Shown: in pieces, positions 62,485-64,000 of the stretch
Position numbering within the stretch: position 1 is the stretch's first letter
Layout of the letters: every line of letters starts with the position of its first letter
DNA from: Marsupella aquatica
Lineage: Eukaryota > Marchantiophyta
Length of the DNA stretch: 64,000 bases
Direction of reading: 5' to 3'
Assembly (NCBI GenBank): GCA_973895155.1
Contig: OZ316896.1
Span: 9,672,001-9,736,000, forward strand
The notes under the pieces: generated by a model
Databases searched by the model: none
What the model was told of the DNA's origin: nothing
The model's input: the letters and a program-made list of their open reading frames with translations, nothing else
Position numbers and translations under genes: made by a program

Positions 62485-63860
62485 TTATAACTTAAGGGAG
62501 GCGAGAGAAATATCACCTCCCGCACCCACGCCCAGCATGGGGGAAACCGAACGACCCTTTCCAAAAACAAATTGACTGTTCGGGCTAAATGCCCCAGTCG
62601 TCGAGAATCTCGTATCCGCTTGGTTTTGACTCCCGGGCATAGATTGATACCCACCAGAGACCCCTCGACTGTGGTCAACCTGAGACAAGTTTCCATCAGG
62701 TATTCCCCGCAACATTTGCATCTGCAGATGTGTCCATGAAAAACAAAAAACTAATTAGGACTCCCCATTGAGCGTTTTAAGCACAGTAGTTTCAATGGCC
62801 GGAGTTCAACCACAGCTGGACCAAGACAGGATGAAAATCAGTCGCTCATTTGATTGAACTAAACAGTATTTCGACAAGACAAATTTCAAAAGATCCATGA
62901 GCAAGCCCTTCAGCTGTTCGCACAACAAATGAACGATAAGATTAAACTTTGTGAGAGGAATAGGATCCCAAGAAGAGAAGTTGATGAATGTCCCTTCCCT
63001 TGATGATTCGTCCAACATTACTAAGCGTACCACTTCAACATTCAGTTACGTTCTGACTTCCAGAAGACAACAGGCTGACCATTAAGAATACTGAACAAAT
63101 TAACAATGGTTCAATACGCCTAGTCCAAATTCGAAACACATGACTCTGCAATGATCAAGGTGTATGGTGCTTGGAAGCTTTATGAACCTTGTCAGAAGCT
63201 AGAGATTGACCCCTCTGCTGTGAAGATTCCAAAACTCCATTATCCAAGGAAAGAGCAGGTAATGCCATAGCTGGTGCTCCCTGTTCAATTGATATCGAAT
63301 TTGGGCTGGGGCTGGGGCTGCAGCTGGCGTCCCTGGTACAGGCTTCCTGAAAAAGATTTCCAAGTACAGCTCGCATTCTGTGATGGTTACGGACGTAGTA
63401 AACCTTTGTGGTCATCGGCACAGGATCAACTCCTGAAAATTCAAATTCATCAAAGACAGTCAGTAAATTGGCATTAACCCAAAAATCAATGCCAAGGACG
63501 GGTTTAAGCCTTAATAAGGATATACCTTTAGTACTGGTAACTAAAACCTTGTGTATGTATTGTGGGAATGAGCAAGACAAGAACCCTTTCTTGTTATCTC
63601 TATCAGGAAGCCAGGGAACATATCCCGAAAAGGAGCAGTCCAAGAAGGGATAGACCAACTGGTTAACAACCTGAGGTGTACACAATGGAAAAGAGCAGGG
63701 GTTACTCACCAAAGGCTACCTACCCGAATCATGTACCTTGCTACTTCTTAGCCTGTTAAGGCTTGCCTTCAGCTCCTGTAGCAACACTTCATAAGGGCGC
63801 CGACGACCCGGCACTGCGCGCTTGCTTGACTCACAATGCTTGCTACCTGACCAACCAAAT
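62485..63860 (-). CDS. Unrecognised multi-exon gene, partial at the right edge
   Basis: I do not recognise the family. Likely exons on the minus strand: one ending at 63737 (translation KRAVPGRRRPYEVLLQELK, then ASLNRLRSSK; its 5' border is unclear), 63670-63526 (VVNQLVYPFLDCSFSGYVPW ... QYIHKVLVTSTK), 63432 to about 63187 (GVDPVPMTTKVYYVRNHHRM, RAVLGNLFQEACTRDASCSP, then an S/Q/P-rich tail) and 62721-62485 (MQMLRGIPDGNLSQ then G/S/Q-rich text to a stop). The introns between the first three are about 66 and 93 nt; phases agree. The joins into the last exon and the 5' end are not proven. Composition (basic start, G/Q/S-rich end) would suit a nuclear regulatory protein, but that is a guess. Confidence 0.45.
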
Positions 63861-64000
63861 TGTAACTGGGCAGAGTCAAAATCAGTGACATATCTGAACG
63901 GCTCTCACTGGCTTGGCCTCCTAGTTTGATTTGTTTGTCTCCATTCAGTCATGTTCTACGTGAGAAACTTTGAAAACCCTTTGCTCCGAGTCAAAACAGC

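Overview
The window looks like nuclear DNA of a land plant, probably not a flowering plant. Genes are sparse and mostly split by spliceosomal GT-AG introns, and they are separated by long repeat-rich spacers. The protein families are streptophyte ones: an Armadillo-Repeat-Only protein, a short LRR protein resembling the SERK ectodomain, a mannan-synthesis-related O-fucosyltransferase-like protein, a DDX3-type DEAD-box helicase, a GNAT acetyltransferase and a GT34-type glycosyltransferase. I cannot name the species. A bryophyte or lycophyte is my guess, from the GT34 variant, the intron sizes and the restriction-endonuclease-type LINE; this is inference only.

Layout. 0-0.8 kb holds an intronless short LRR gene (minus). 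0.8-9.4 kb is AT-rich spacer with a 102-bp tandem triplication and two arrays of one satellite family whose units carry a palindromic CACTAC-N-GTAGTG-type core. 9.4-11.4 kb is the single-exon ARO gene (plus). 11.4-16.2 kb is repetitive spacer with a 22-bp poly-C run. 16.2-18.5 kb is a 5'-truncated LINE (minus) with RT, zinc-knuckle and PD-(D/E)XK-like domains. 18.6-25.8 kb is spacer with a GC-rich minisatellite and a ~1.3 kb minisatellite split by a MITE-like insertion, ending in the leader of the helicase gene. 25.9-29.1 kb is the six-exon DDX3-like helicase (plus). 32.5-34.3 kb is a GNAT gene (minus) whose 5' exon is unresolved. 37.7-41.5 kb is the six-exon MSR-like gene (plus). 43.8-44.1 kb is a second MITE-like element. 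50.2-52.6 kb is the four-exon GT34 gene (minus). 62.5-64 kb holds part of an unrecognised multi-exon gene (minus), probably running off the right edge.

The genes do not form an operon or an evident cluster. MSR and GT34 both point to Golgi polysaccharide or glycoprotein synthesis, but they lie about 9 kb apart in opposite orientation and shared regulation is not shown. The most distinctive non-gene features are the many short local tandem duplications (about 44-140 bp units), the palindrome-centred satellite family, recurrence of the 9-mer CTACAGTAG, the minisatellite/MITE composite just upstream of the helicase gene, and a 13-bp perfect hairpin at 57.7 kb. I found no convincing rRNA, tRNA, CRISPR array or organelle DNA. 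I did not find a clear, wholly new multi-gene system.
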